DNA from: Brassica napus
Taxonomy: Eukaryota; Streptophyta; Magnoliopsida; Brassicales; Brassicaceae
DNA: 64,000 bases
Assembly (NCBI RefSeq): GCF_020379485.1
Contig: NC_063435.1
Coordinates: forward strand, 4,644,162 to 4,708,161
Direction: 5' to 3'
Positions 37,219-48,473 of this stretch are shown piece by piece (positions within the stretch are counted from its first letter, which is position 1; every line of letters starts with the position of its first letter). Below the pieces are notes generated by a model. It was not told the DNA's origin. It saw only the letters and a program-made list of their open reading frames with translations, and made no database searches. A program made the position numbers and the translations under genes.

Positions 37219-38246
37219 TTAATTCATAACAACACATTCGGTAGGCAACCCTAGACGAAATCTTTTAGCGTCATTGCAATAGTTATAGATGATGAAGTTG
37301 CTTTGGACCCACTTGAGCCTCTTCCTGCTATTTTCATCGATCCCTTCATTGAGCCATGAGTTTGGACCACCACCACCGCACGATACATTAGAGCCAGGGG
37401 CCGACCAATCACAGTCTTGAACCTCAAAGTTCCTGTAATAAGCCGTGAAAGGCGCTTTGGACCAGTCAGTCTTCACGAGCCCTCCTCTCGTGGCCCAGTC
37501 ATCTCCGTTCCATAAGCTGGAATGGACTCTCATTGCTTGTTTCTCAGGATAAGCTACGTTCTTCGTGTTCATTTTCTTGAATTCTCTTATCGGTGTACCA
37601 TCCACATAGAATCTGTCAAAGTTTCAACTCTTAAATATTGCTACAGATTTCGTTTGTTTTGTATGTTTAAGAGATGAATAGCGATTAGATATTTACACTA
37701 TGGTCTTAGGGTTCCAGAGGATGGAGTAAGTGTGAAAATCAACGGTGGGATCGAACCAGAGACGAAACTGTTGTTCTCTATCACCTTTTCCTTGTGTGAT
37801 GACATTTGTGTGGACTGTATAAGGATCACCACTTAGATTCCCCAAAAATTCGAAGTCTATCTCATCCCACATCGTTCCTTTAGACGCAAGCTACATAACA
37901 TACACACAAGCACATGAGTAAACAATAGGTTATAATACAAAAATATATTAAATTAAAAAAGATGAGTTTTATGTTTTCTTACATAGTAAGATGTGACAGT
38001 ACCAGCTGAGTTTCCCGGGACAAGCTTGAGCTCCATAGAGACCTTACCAAACAAGAACTGAGCCTTGGATTCAAAACCAGAGCCTGAAGCTTTGTCAAGA
38101 GACAATGTAATGGCTTGGCCGTTTTCGAGTATCTTTGCTTTGTCGCTTCCCCGTACAATGTCAATATCTTTTCTGAAATCACCCGCCAAGATTAAGGCAG
38201 AACATGACAGAATAAACAAACTGATCAAGATTGGTGAGCAACCCAT
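37219..38246 (-). CDS. Xyloglucan endotransglucosylase/hydrolase, atypical member
   Basis: Three exons on minus: 38246-37983, 37890-37697 and 37612-37219, giving 283 residues, a normal XTH length. A signal peptide covers about 1-22. The GH16 catalytic motif DEIDFEFLG is present and is followed by the N-glycosylation site NLSG. XET_C cysteines and [10 protein letters not shown] are at the end. XTHs cut and rejoin xyloglucan in the cell wall. Unlike its neighbours, which read DITWGDGRG near the start of the mature protein, this one reads [17 protein letters not shown], so the conserved WGDGR segment is lost. It is also the only cluster member on minus. I cannot assign it to a single Arabidopsis XTH. 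Activity is plausible, since the catalytic residues remain, but unproven. Confidence 0.88.
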
Positions 38247-38858
38247 GACTTGTTTTGGGAACTCAAATGGTGAGTAGGGGTTTAGTTTTTATGTAAGAAA
38301 ATGATATAACTGAGTGAAGGTGTAGAAATGATAGACAGTGACTGACATGTGGATGAGAAAGAGGAATAGAAGGAGAAGAATTTGTGTTTAGAGATCGCCA
38401 AGTTTTGGTTTGTGAGAAAATAGAGGAGCAGATGGGAAGTGAAGAAAGCTTGTGTTTGACACATGTAGAAAGTTAAGTATGAGTGTTTAAGTTTCATCAA
38501 GAAGTCCAACGATTCTCCTTTATCCATCGTTTATAACGTTTGGGGTTTAAGTTGTCTTTACTTGAAAACCAATCAAAGACTGTGACCAATTCATACGTGA
38601 ATATATAAGAGTATTAATATTTTTTTTCAGTCCGTTGTATCTTATGTTTATCTTCTCACCTAGAAACTTTGAAATTATCTTTAGGCAAAAAAAAAAGCTT
38701 TAGCAATCTATATAAATATGAAATTTTTTTTGTAAAATAAATTCTGACAGCTGTAAGTTATAAATCAACTTTGCCAAGTTCGCTTTCAAGCACACTCTTT
38801 ATATAAATATGATATTACAAGTAATTTAAATCTTATCATAGAATTTATACATAGAAAT

Positions 38859-39017
38859 CAGAGGTGGAGCTAGAAAAATAAATTATAGGGAGCATAACTA
38901 AAATTGTTCATAGAATTAAAGATAAATTTGTTCAAAACATGGGGACATATTGAAAAATAGTCGATGTTTTACTTAGGGGCAGATGCTCCTTTCCTTTTCC
39001 ATGTGGCTCCGCCACTG
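38859..39017. mobile_element. hAT-type MITE (159 bp)
   Basis: Starts CAGAGGTGGAGC and ends GGCTCCGCCACTG (inverted CAGTGGCGGAGCC). It is flanked by a perfect 8 bp duplication, ATAGAAAT (38851-38858 and 39018-39025). Non-coding. Confidence 0.85.
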
Positions 39018-39776
39018 ATAGAAATTCCAGTTTTTTGTACAGAATATAAAAATATTCTAAACCCAAGTAAACAACTATAATTTAGATCGTATATAGAAAT
39101 TCCCTTACATGTCAAATCTAAAGTAACTTTTTTTAGTACATATCTACACAGGGATTTGTAGAATTTTTGGACTTAACGCAAGAGTTAGACATGCTATCTA
39201 GCCACTTGGGCTAAGAAACTTCCTGACCACGACCGTCATCAAGTTGAATGTCTTAGCTGTCTCCACCACTCCTATCTCAAAGTCAGTCAAAATCATTACT
39301 TGATTTTACCCAACTACTACCTTATCCCTTTTAACGTGGCATTTCTCTTCTTCGTCCACGTTAAATTTTGAATTTAGTAATGAAAATATTTAAAACAAAT
39401 ATACAACGCGTCGCTTATCCTATTTTCTTAACCACTCTAAAGTGTGTTATGCCAAAAACACGTACCTACATTAAATAATTCAATTTTATCTACAATTTAC
39501 TTACAAAATATCACATACATAATAAAACTCAAAAGCAAGGAAATTAACTTGAAGTATAATATTGAAAAATCACTAAAAAATCAACTGAAAATTTAGATGC
39601 TAAAATATGAACTGAAATTGTATAATAACGAAGTCTAATTAATTTCTACCATAAAGAGACGATATCATGAACTATAGTTGTCTAACTAATAAAATATAAT
39701 CTGTAAACCCGTTAAATCAATAGATATCTAGAATCACTAATAAAAAAAATAAAACCCATGAACTTGTCTTATTATA

Positions 39777-40039
39777 CATTTCCTCCTTTTTTTATATATA
39801 TAAATTGTTTTAGAAAAATTTCTATGTTCTAAATTATATAACGTTTTCGGTTTCGATGTAAAATTTATTAATATTTAATGTTATATGACCAATGAAAATA
39901 TATTTTATATTTTATTATTAGTTGATTTGTGGTTAGATAAATAATTAATTATGTTTATGTTTAGAAAATATAAAAAATTAATAATTTTTTAATCTATATG
40001 CACAATTCTAAAATGAATTATATTAAGAAACAAATGAAG
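39777..40039. mobile_element. Diverged Stowaway-type MITE
   Basis: Long internal similarity to the element at 7054-7313 (for example GTAAAATTTATTA, ATATGACCAATGA and TTTAGAAAATATAA in the same order). The ends have decayed; the right end is AAATGAAG before TA. Confidence 0.6.
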
Positions 40040-40445
40040 TATAGTAATGTAAATTTATTAAAGATACTAATTAACATTTATAGAAACAATTCAACAATTC
40101 TTTTGTTCAAGCAGAATCTAACAGAATCCCTTGGTTCTATTGGAGGAATCAAAACTCCTTCTCTTCCAAGGTCGGTTCAAGCCGGTGGTAAAAGTACCAA
40201 CTCCAACTTTTTGAAAGCAAAACTCCCAAAATCCAATTTAATTTGAAAAAGTAATTATATTCAGTTTTATAAAAAGTACATTAAAAAACATATCTAAAAC
40301 AAAACGCGTGAACTCCAAAGCCAATTGAAGACAGCTTTTACTACAAGGTGCCCCCACCCCAATCACCAGCTGTTGCATCAAACACGGCTTCGTCTTTCGC
40401 CATACGAACCTTCTTTGGAACCGCCTTTTAAACCTTTGCTACTGC

Positions 40446-40453
40446 TATATATA
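40446..40453 (+). promoter_or_regulatory. TATA box of XTH22
   Basis: TATATATA about 80 bp before the XTH22 start codon at 40530. The promoter looks intact although the gene is disrupted. Confidence 0.5.
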
Positions 40454-41272
40454 CATTCACTCATAAACCCTAACAAATCACAAAGCAAAAGCCCACAAGA
40501 AGAAAATAGAAACCAATAAATCTCTCAAAATGGCAAACAGTTATTTATTTCCTCTGTTTCTCTCTCTTATCGTCATCTCCTCTGTTTCAGCTAACTTCCA
40601 AAGAGACGTAGAGATAACATGGGGAGATGGACGTGGACAGATCACAAACAATGGAGAGCTTCTCACTTTATCTCTAGACAAATCCTCTGGCTCTGGCTTC
40701 CAATCCAAAAACGAGTACTTGTTTGGTAAAATCGACATGCAAATGAAACTCGTCCCTGGAAACTCAGCAGGAACTGTCACAACACTCTACGTAAGTTACA
40801 TAACAAACAATCTTCACGTTATTTTGTTCCATTTTAAAGTTCTTGTTTCTAATATTAGTTTTTATTGCAGTTGAAATCACCTGGAACAACATGGGACGAG
40901 ATTGATTTCGAGTTTCTTGGGAATCTAAGTGGAGATCCTTACACACTTCACACGAATGTCTACACACAAGGCAAAGGCGACAAAGAACAGCAGTTCAAAC
41001 TCTGGTTCGACCCAACAGCTGATTTCCACACTTACACCATTCTATGGAACCCACAACGAATCATTTTCACCGTCGATGGAACTCCCATTAGAGAATTCAA
41101 GAACATGGAATCTATTGGCACTCTCTTCCCCAAGAACCGACCAATGAGAATGTACTCTAGTCTTTGGAACGCTGATGATTGGGCCACGAGAGGTGGTTTG
41201 GTCAAAACCGATTGGTCTAAAGCTCCTTTCACTGCCTCGTACCGTGGCTTCAACCAAGAAGCTTGTGTTTGG

Positions 41273-42824
41273 TGATGTTAGGAGTTTTCAAGGCTCCTAA
41301 GACAAATGTTGTAGTATAAAAGATTGTCGAACCAGTTCTGAGGGATATCAAAGCACTGAGAATGCAAGTACTCACTTAATCTAAGTGCAACCAATGATTT
41401 AGATGGGTTTTAAGTTATGACTAAAATTAAAAAGCAATAACAGAATGATACTTTCTTGACTAAGGGAAAAGAGAACTCATGGGCATAGGGATTAGACCTT
41501 GGGTGATCAAGTATCGAACTAAGGATGGCAAATGATCAATCAAACTATCAACCTTAAGCCTAGACACAATTCTAAGCAAGCTCTATGTCTAGATGAATGC
41601 TCATTTGCTAACACATCTCAAACATCAAATGTCTTTGGTTGAATAATATGAAAGCAATCATTACTAACAAGTCTATTAGCTATCTTAGCACCTTTAACAA
41701 CAAATGTCTTTGGCAAAGTATACTAAAAGCCTAGGAGAGTTGTCTCGGGCATTTCATCGAACACCTTTCGGGTGAGAAATGCCTAAGGATCAACAACTGA
41801 GTGGCCAACTCAGAAGATGCATTATGATTACTCTACTAGCAAGGAAATATGAATGATCTACACTAAAACATCCTAGCTCTAACCTAATCACCCTTAATCT
41901 CCCTAACCCATGAATTCCAAAGGTGATTACTCACTAATCTCCATGATTCCTCTTAAACCCATATTGGATTTCAGATTAATCATGTAAAGAAATAGATAAG
42001 AAATCAACACAAGAACATAACAAATCAAAACCCAAGAGATGAACTTCTCAAGAGAGTTCTTGTGTATTTCTCAATAGATCCAAAGATAAAAGATAATCTG
42101 CCTCTGGTGGCTACAAAAGATGTTTAAAACATAGGTTTTTCCAAGTGCAAAACGTGCATAATGAAATGACCAAAAGGCCCTTAAGTAAAATAGAAATCGA
42201 GCAGATAATAGGCGCGGAGCGACCTCGGCTCGTCGCTCCGACAAGTCGCTCCAGGCTTCGGGAGCGACCTCGCTGGGTCGCTGCGAGAGGTCGCTCCGAG
42301 AGCGCTTTCTTGTCTCCGGGAACCAAGATGGCGAGCGACTTCTCTCTGTCGCTCTGGACAGGTCGCTCCAAGCTTCGGGAGCGACCTCGCTGGGTCGCTG
42401 CGAGAGGTCGCTCCGAGAGCGAGTTGTGTGTCTCCGGACGTGAAAACGCGAGCGACTTTGTGCAGTCGCTCCAACGGGTCGCTCTGGATCGGGAGCGACC
42501 TTGGTAGGTCGCTCTGAGAGGTCGCTCCAGGGTCATCTAAGACTGTTCGGAGTAATGAGAACGCGAGCGACTTCATGGCGTCGCTTTAGGAAGGTCGCTC
42601 TGAGAAGTGGGACACAGCGACTTCGTGATGTCGCTCCCATGCTCGGTTCGTCCAATTGTCACCTTTTCACCTCTTTTGAGCTCCAAATAGCCTCATGTGG
42701 TATTCCAGTACCTAATAGAGACTCATGTATGCAAAATGCAACCTAAACATGTCTGAATCCTAATCTATATGATGAAAATGCTCATGGATGAATGGATAAA
42801 ACAATGCAAATATGCAAGATATCA
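41273..42824 (-). repeat. LTR of the Athila-like element (3' LTR in element sense)
   Basis: 1552 bp, beginning TGATGTTAGGAG and ending GCAAGATATCA on plus. Compared with the other LTR by eye, I find two substitutions and one 13 bp indel. It contains a GC-rich block (42213-42640) with about 23 copies of GTCGCT/AGCGAC in both orientations. Confidence 0.93.
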
Positions 42825-42838
42825 ACTCCCCCAAACTT
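42825..42838 (-). other. Polypurine tract next to the 3' LTR
   Basis: On minus this reads AAGTTTGGGGGAGT directly before the LTR start, the expected place for plus-strand priming. A near copy (CAAGTTTGGGGGAGGT) lies 1.4 kb inside, at about 44226-44240. Confidence 0.7.
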
Positions 42839-44342
42839 GTTCTTTTACTTGTCCACAAGTGAACTTTCTAGAACTCATAGGGAGAGAGGTTGAAGGAGGG
42901 AGCACATAGCCAAAAGAAACACAACTAGCACACTCTCTTATTACACTCTAGCTTCTCTAGGCCTATCTTAACTCTTTTTGTTCTTACACTCATCATCAAG
43001 CATCCACACATTCAAATCAACCAACTCTCACATTCATTAAGCACAAAACATCAGGTGAATTCTTGCAAATGGTCAGTTGGTCCAAGTCATTTGGTTGGGT
43101 AAGGGAAGGCTTTTATTCAAGTGATTCAAGAGGTTCAAAACATATGATCTTTAAGGTGGTTTACTCTCAAAACAAGTAGCCTTGACATTGCACATAATAT
43201 ATCTAAGAAAGGGACCAACTCATGCATACAATGCTCAATCTCCATTGTTCTACCCTTTTCCCAAACATACAATTACACAATCATTCCCAAATGTCAAACC
43301 CAACTCACATCTCTCACCAAAAGATCCTAAGAACTTTAACTCCTTCTCTTTGAAATCTACAAGGGATTTTTCACAACCTCAAAACATTTCTTAGCTCCTA
43401 ACAACTTTGCTAGCCCCCCTTTTTCTTTTTTTTCTTTTTTTTTTTTTTTTTTTCTTTTTTTTCGTTTTTCATTTTCCTTTTTTTTTTTTTAGGCTGGGGA
43501 CTAAGACTTTTCAAAACTTGAGCTAGAGGCTTCTATACTGGTCCCAATAAAACAATTCACTTAAGCACAAAGAGTCTATTCTTTTCCTTTTTCATTTCTC
43601 CCAAATCATAATCACAACACTCACCCCCACCTATAGCTAGACAATAGAGTGTCCAATCTAGCAAGAATGAAGATCAAGCATTGTCGTTCCCGATACTCTC
43701 AACATTATGCACATGTAAGACTTTCCGAAAAAGGCCTCACTCATCAAACAATGAAAGCTTAAAAGGAGGAAAAGGTTTTGGGAGTGGTCTACCACTAGAG
43801 TTTGTCAAAAAAGATTGGTATAAAAGATGTGACAACTCAAGTGTGTATAGCCATGACTCAGTACACAAGGGACCATGAGCAAGAAGCATTAAGTTCGTTC
43901 AGTTCAAATAAGGTTGTAGTTGGCTTCAAAGACTGAGTTTCAGCAATCAACAAGTTTCAGGAAGAGTTTTCAAGGCTCGAAACATACAAGTCTTTTTGAG
44001 AGGTGCAAAAGCTAGTCAAGTGCAACGTAGTGTTCTTTACAAGGCATTCAAAATCATTGCTCCCAATGCAAGTGAATGCAACCTATATGCTCTAGACTCT
44101 CCTAAAAATGCAAATGATGCAAACTAAATGATTGATTTTTTTTTTTTTTTTTATCTATTGAAATAGGTATGCCATGCATGACTCAATGAAACAACATCAA
44201 AGCAAACATGATCAAATACTTGGTACCTCCCCCAAACTTGAGTTACACAGTCTCTGTGTCGTCAAGTAGAGAGAGATACCGAAAAGAAGACTAATATGCA
44301 AAAATGAAATGGTATATACAAGGGAGTGTGGTGGGTTACCTT

Positions 44343-46784
44343 CTATAGGGAATGAGTAGAGGGAGATGCTCCCTCCTCGTCGTCCTCAGGTGGTAACTCT
44401 TCAAGGTGCTCATCAGCAGGAGTGCCCATCTCTTCAATGTAGAAGGCTTGCCCGAACACAGTTGGTTTCCTCATTTTCCCCTTGATGTCAAAGTGGAGGA
44501 TGTTCTCTTTACCCAAATGGAGATCAATCGTGCCCTCCTTCACATTAACAATAGCTCCTGCTGTAGCTAAGAATGGCCTTCCTAGAATCAATGGATCTTG
44601 AGCCTCCTCACCCATCTCAAGCACCACAAAATCTGTAGGTATCTCATACCTTCCAATCTTCACAGGGAGGTCCTCTAAGATGCCCACAGGGTACTTCACT
44701 GAACGATCAGCTAACACCAGAGAGAGTCTACACTTCTTGTACTGAGTGAATCCAAGCTTCTTTGCAACAGACAAAGGCATCAAGCTGACACTAGCTCCCA
44801 AATCGCAGAGACTTTTCTCAAATACCATAGGTCCAAGAGCACAAGGTAGTGTGAAGCTTCCTGGATCCTCTAATTTCTCTGGAACATCAAGCCTCTGGAT
44901 GATGGCATTGCACTCATGGGTAAGAATCATCATGCCTTCCATCTCCTTCTTCTTTGCAGCTACAACATCTTTCAGGAAATTGTTGTATTGAGGAATCAAC
45001 ATGAAAGCATCGATGATGGGCATTGCAACCTGAGCTTCACTCATTTGCTTCTCAAACAGAGCCTTGTACTTCTCTAGCAGCTGCTTCTTGAATCTACCAG
45101 GGAATGGAAGTTTGGGTTCATAGGGAGGAGGAACAAAAGAACTTTCACTTGCTGGAGTAACAACTTCACCATCATTTATTGTCTTCTTCTTCTCTCCAAC
45201 ATTTCCTTTACCTTTGGCTTCCACTATCTTTTCCAAGATCTCGTCATTGATCTTCTCATCAACAATCACCACTTCATCATCTATGTTGATGGCAACCCCC
45301 TCACCTAGTTTCTCAGCATCCTTGGTGAGGGTTTTAGGAGGTAACTGCTTACCACTCCTAAGGGTGATAGCTTTGGCCTCCTTGGGGTTTTGGTCAGACT
45401 TTCCAGGTAGAGATCCTTGCTGGCGATTATGGTGAGTGTTCATGGAAGCAAACTGATTCTCTAAATTCCTGACTGTAGAAGCAAGGTGTGAGAATTTGTT
45501 GTTGAGCTCATTGTAGCTCCCATCAATCTTGGAATGAAGGTTCTTCAACTCATAACCAACTTGCTTCTCACTTCTAGTCTGAGACTCCAAGATTTGCTTC
45601 AGTAAGGTATCAGTGCTGCTCTCTTGAGGAGCAGAGGAACCAGACGAGGGGTTTTGCTGAGGCTGATAGCTGCCTTGCTGGTTGTTTCTTGGCGGATAGC
45701 CACTCTGTTGGTTGTTTGGATAGGATTTCTGTTGGTAGTTGTTGTACTGAAAGTTGGGCTCCTTTTTGTACCAGCTACCATTGTTGTTGATGAAACACAA
45801 CTCCTCTTGACCTTCCAAACCCTCAACCTCATTGACAGCAAGTGGATCTTCCTGCTTGGAGTTACCAACAAACTTCAGCTGCTCTTGGGTTGCTTTTTCA
45901 GCAATGAGTAGGTCGATCTTGTCTTCCAAAGCTTTGATCTCTTTCCTCGTTTGCTTATCATCTGTTCTACTGCCTCTGTCGTGGTCTCCACTGTAGACTG
46001 CATCACTCTTTACCATGTTGTCAACCAGCTCTTCTGCATCCTCCTCAGTTCTCCCCAAGAAGAACCCATTGCTAGCTGTATCCAGTCTGGCTCTGTACTT
46101 AGGAAGAGCACCACGGTAGAATGTGCTCAGTAAGCTCTCCTTAGAAAAGCCATGGTGTGGGCATTGAGCTTGGTAGCCCTTGAATCTCTCCCAGGCTTCA
46201 CTGAAGCCTTCCAAGTTCTTCTGTTGAAAGCTGGAAATCTCGTTTCTCAGCTTAGCAGTTCTTGAAGTAGAGAAGAACTTCTCCAAGAATGCTTTCTTGC
46301 AGTCATCCCAAGTAGTGATGGAGTCACTGGGTAGAGACTTCTCCCACTGACGTGCCTTATCCCCCAAAGAGAAAGGGAATAGCTTGAGCTTTAAGGCATC
46401 TTCGGACACACCATTGGTTTTTGACAACCCACAGTAGCTGTCGAACCTGTCCAAGTGATCAAATGGATCCTCTAGAGCCAAGCCATGATACTTGTTGTTC
46501 TCGATCACGTTGAGGAGTCCTGATTTGATCTCAAAGTTGTTGGCTGCCACAGCGGGTGCTCGGATTCCCAATCTATGACCATGAATGTTGGGGCGGTCGT
46601 AAGTGCCAATGGGTCGAGCTGCTCGCTGTTGGTTTTGAGGTATGTCTCCCATATCAGTACTCAATCTCTGCAAGTGAGCCTGTTGCTCTTCTTCTCTTCT
46701 ATTTCTAGCACACTCTCTCTCTAAAGCTCTGATGTCTGCAGCTATTGGAACTAGGTTTGATGGACCCTTGCTCCTCAAGTTCAT
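44343..46784 (-). CDS. Gag-protease polyprotein of the Athila-like element
   Basis: An intact 813-residue frame from the ATG at 46784 (MNLRSKGPSNLVPIAADIRA). A longer open frame continues upstream, but without an ATG. A retrotransposon Gag region covers about residues 120-260 (FDHLDRFDSYCGLS, KLFPFSLGDKARQWEKSLPS, FKGYQAQCPHHGF). A low-complexity Q/N-rich linker follows. A retropepsin-like aspartic protease lies near 590-720 (LCDLGASVSLMPLSVAKKLG, DPLILGRPFLATAGAIVNV), with DLGAS as the active-site motif, a form seen in this lineage. The frame ends before any reverse transcriptase. Gag packages element RNA and the protease would mature Gag. An uninterrupted frame in a pol-less element suggests recent selection or a very young insertion. 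Confidence 0.9.
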   Translation of the reverse strand: MNLRSKGPSNLVPIAADIRALERECARNRREEEQQAHLQRLSTDMGDIPQNQQRAARPIGTYDRPNIHGHRLGIRAPAVAANNFEIKSGLLNVIENNKYHGLALEDPFDHLDRFDSYCGLSKTNGVSEDALKLKLFPFSLGDKARQWEKSLPSDSITTWDDCKKAFLEKFFSTSRTAKLRNEISSFQQKNLEGFSEAWERFKGYQAQCPHHGFSKESLLSTFYRGALPKYRARLDTASNGFFLGRTEEDAEELVDNMVKSDAVYSGDHDRGSRTDDKQTRKEIKALEDKIDLLIAEKATQEQLKFVGNSKQEDPLAVNEVEGLEGQEELCFINNNGSWYKKEPNFQYNNYQQKSYPNNQQSGYPPRNNQQGSYQPQQNPSSGSSAPQESSTDTLLKQILESQTRSEKQVGYELKNLHSKIDGSYNELNNKFSHLASTVRNLENQFASMNTHHNRQQGSLPGKSDQNPKEAKAITLRSGKQLPPKTLTKDAEKLGEGVAINIDDEVVIVDEKINDEILEKIVEAKGKGNVGEKKKTINDGEVVTPASESSFVPPPYEPKLPFPGRFKKQLLEKYKALFEKQMSEAQVAMPIIDAFMLIPQYNNFLKDVVAAKKKEMEGMMILTHECNAIIQRLDVPEKLEDPGSFTLPCALGPMVFEKSLCDLGASVSLMPLSVAKKLGFTQYKKCRLSLVLADRSVKYPVGILEDLPVKIGRYEIPTDFVVLEMGEEAQDPLILGRPFLATAGAIVNVKEGTIDLHLGKENILHFDIKGKMRKPTVFGQAFYIEEMGTPADEHLEELPPEDDEEGASPSTHSL

Positions 46785-46889
46785 ACACCTGTAGATTAAA
46801 GGGAGGTGAAGAAAGAGAATCAGTAACAAACAAAAAATGACTTAGTCTCAAACAAGTGACTAAATCTCAATGTTCAAATCTACTCAGAA

Positions 46890-46906
46890 TTTGGCAACGG
46901 CGCCAA
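46890..46906 (-). other. Primer-binding site (tRNA-Asp type)
   Basis: On minus, TGGCGCCGTTGCCAAA follows the end of the right LTR after a two-base spacer. TGGCGCCGTTGCC is the primer site typical of Athila-group elements. Confidence 0.75.
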
Positions 46907-46908
46907 TT

Positions 46909-48473
46909 TGATGTTAGGAGTTTTCAAGGCTCCTAAGACAAATGTTGTAGTATAAAAGATTGTCGAACCAGTTCTGAGGGATATCAAAGCACTGAGAATG
47001 CAAGTACTCACTTAATCTAAGTGCAACCAATGATTTAGATGGGTTTTAAGCTATGACTAAAACTAAAAAGCAATAACAGAATGATACTTTCTTGACTAAG
47101 GGAAAAGAGAACTCATGGGCATAGGGATTAGACCTTGGGTGATCAAGTATCGAACTAAGGATGGCAAATGATCAATCAAACTATCAACCTTAAGCCTAGA
47201 CACAATTCTAAGCAAGCTCTATGTCTAGATGAATGCTCATTTGCTAACACATCTCAAACATCAAATGTCTTTGGTTGAATAATATGAAAGCAATCATTAC
47301 TAACAAGTCTATTAGCTATCTTAGCACCTTTAACAACAAATGTCTTTGGCAAAGTATACTAAAAGCCTAGGAGAGTTGTCTCGGGCATTTCATCGAACAC
47401 CTTTCGGGTGAGAAATGCCTAAGGATCAACAACTGAGTGGCCAACTCAGAAGATGCATTATGATTACTCTACTAGCAAGGAAATATGAATGATCTACACT
47501 AAAACATCCTAGCTCTAACCTAATCACCCTTAATCTCCCTAACCCATGAATTCCAAAGGTGATTACTCACTAATCTCCATGATTCCTCTTAAACCCATAT
47601 TGGATTTCAGATTAATCATGTAAAGAAATAGATAAGAAATCAACACAAGAACATAACAAATCAAAACCCAAGAGATGAACTTCTCAAGAGAGTTCTTGTG
47701 TATTTCTCAATAGATCCAAAGATAAAAGATAATCTGCCTCTGGTGGCTACAAAAGATGTTTAAAACATAGGTTTTTCCAAGTGCAAAACGTGCATAATGA
47801 AATGACCAAAAGGCCCTTAAGTAAAATAGAAATCGAGCAGATAATAGGCGCGGAGCGACCTCGGCTCGTCGCTCCGACAAGTCGCTCCAGGCTTCGGGAG
47901 CGACCTCGCTGGGTCGCTGCGAGAGGTCGCTCCGAGAGCGCTTTCTTGTCTCCGGGAACCAAGATGGCGAGCGACTTCTCTCTGTCGCTCTGGACAGGTC
48001 GCTCCAAGCTTCGGGAGCGACCTCGCTGGGTCGCTGCGAGAGGTCGCTCCGAGAGCGAGTTGTGTGTCTCCGGACGTGAAAACGCGAGCGACTTTGTGCA
48101 GTCGCTCCAACGGGTCGCTCTGGATCGGGAGCGACCTTGGTAGGTCGCTCTGAGAGGTCGCTCCAGGGTCATCTAAGACTGTTCGGAGTAATGAGAACGC
48201 GAGCGACTTCATGGCGTCGCTTTAGGAAGGTCGCTCTGAGAAGTGGGACACAGCGACTTCGTGATGTCGCTCCGGGAGGTCGCTCCCATGCTCGGTTCGT
48301 CCAATTGTCACCTTTTCACCTCTTTTGAGCTCCAAATAGCCTCATGTGGTATTCCAGTACCTAATAGAGACTCATGTATGCAAAATGCAACCTAAACATG
48401 TCTGAATCCTAATCTATATGATGAAAATGCTCATGGATGAATGGATAAAACAATGCAAATATGCAAGATATCA
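46909..48473 (-). repeat. LTR of the Athila-like element (5' LTR in element sense)
   Basis: 1565 bp, with the same ends as the left LTR. It has an extra 13 bp (within CCGGGAGGTCGCTC near 48270), a simple duplication in the GC-rich block, which here spans about 47849-48290. Confidence 0.93.

Larger units (their letters stand above)
38247..40529. other. Intergenic region between two divergent XTH genes
   Basis: Shared upstream DNA of the minus-strand XTH and XTH22. It carries a hAT MITE (38859-39017) and a diverged Stowaway MITE (about 39777-40039). No gene seen. Confidence 0.5.
41273..48473 (-). mobile_element. Athila-like Ty3/gypsy LTR retrotransposon, non-autonomous
   Basis: 7.2 kb, with a perfect 5 bp target duplication TTTGG (41268-41272 and 48474-48478). 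Element sense is minus. Next to the right LTR is the primer-binding site TGGCGCCGTTGCC, the tRNA-Asp type known from Athila elements. A purine tract (GTTTGGGGGAGT) abuts the left LTR. The only long frame is gag plus protease; reverse transcriptase, RNase H and integrase are absent. It therefore cannot move without enzymes from a relative, yet it moved recently: the LTRs are nearly identical. It lies inside an XTH22 exon. Confidence 0.93.

Noticed and set aside
42111..42576. Three overlapping open frames of 120-141 residues in the LTR (and again at 47747-48212)
   Set aside because: GC-rich repeat with few stop codons; frames exist on both strands and no known domain is visible.
44746..46133. 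Plus-strand frames across the gag-protease region
   Set aside because: Antisense to the long intact Gag-protease frame.
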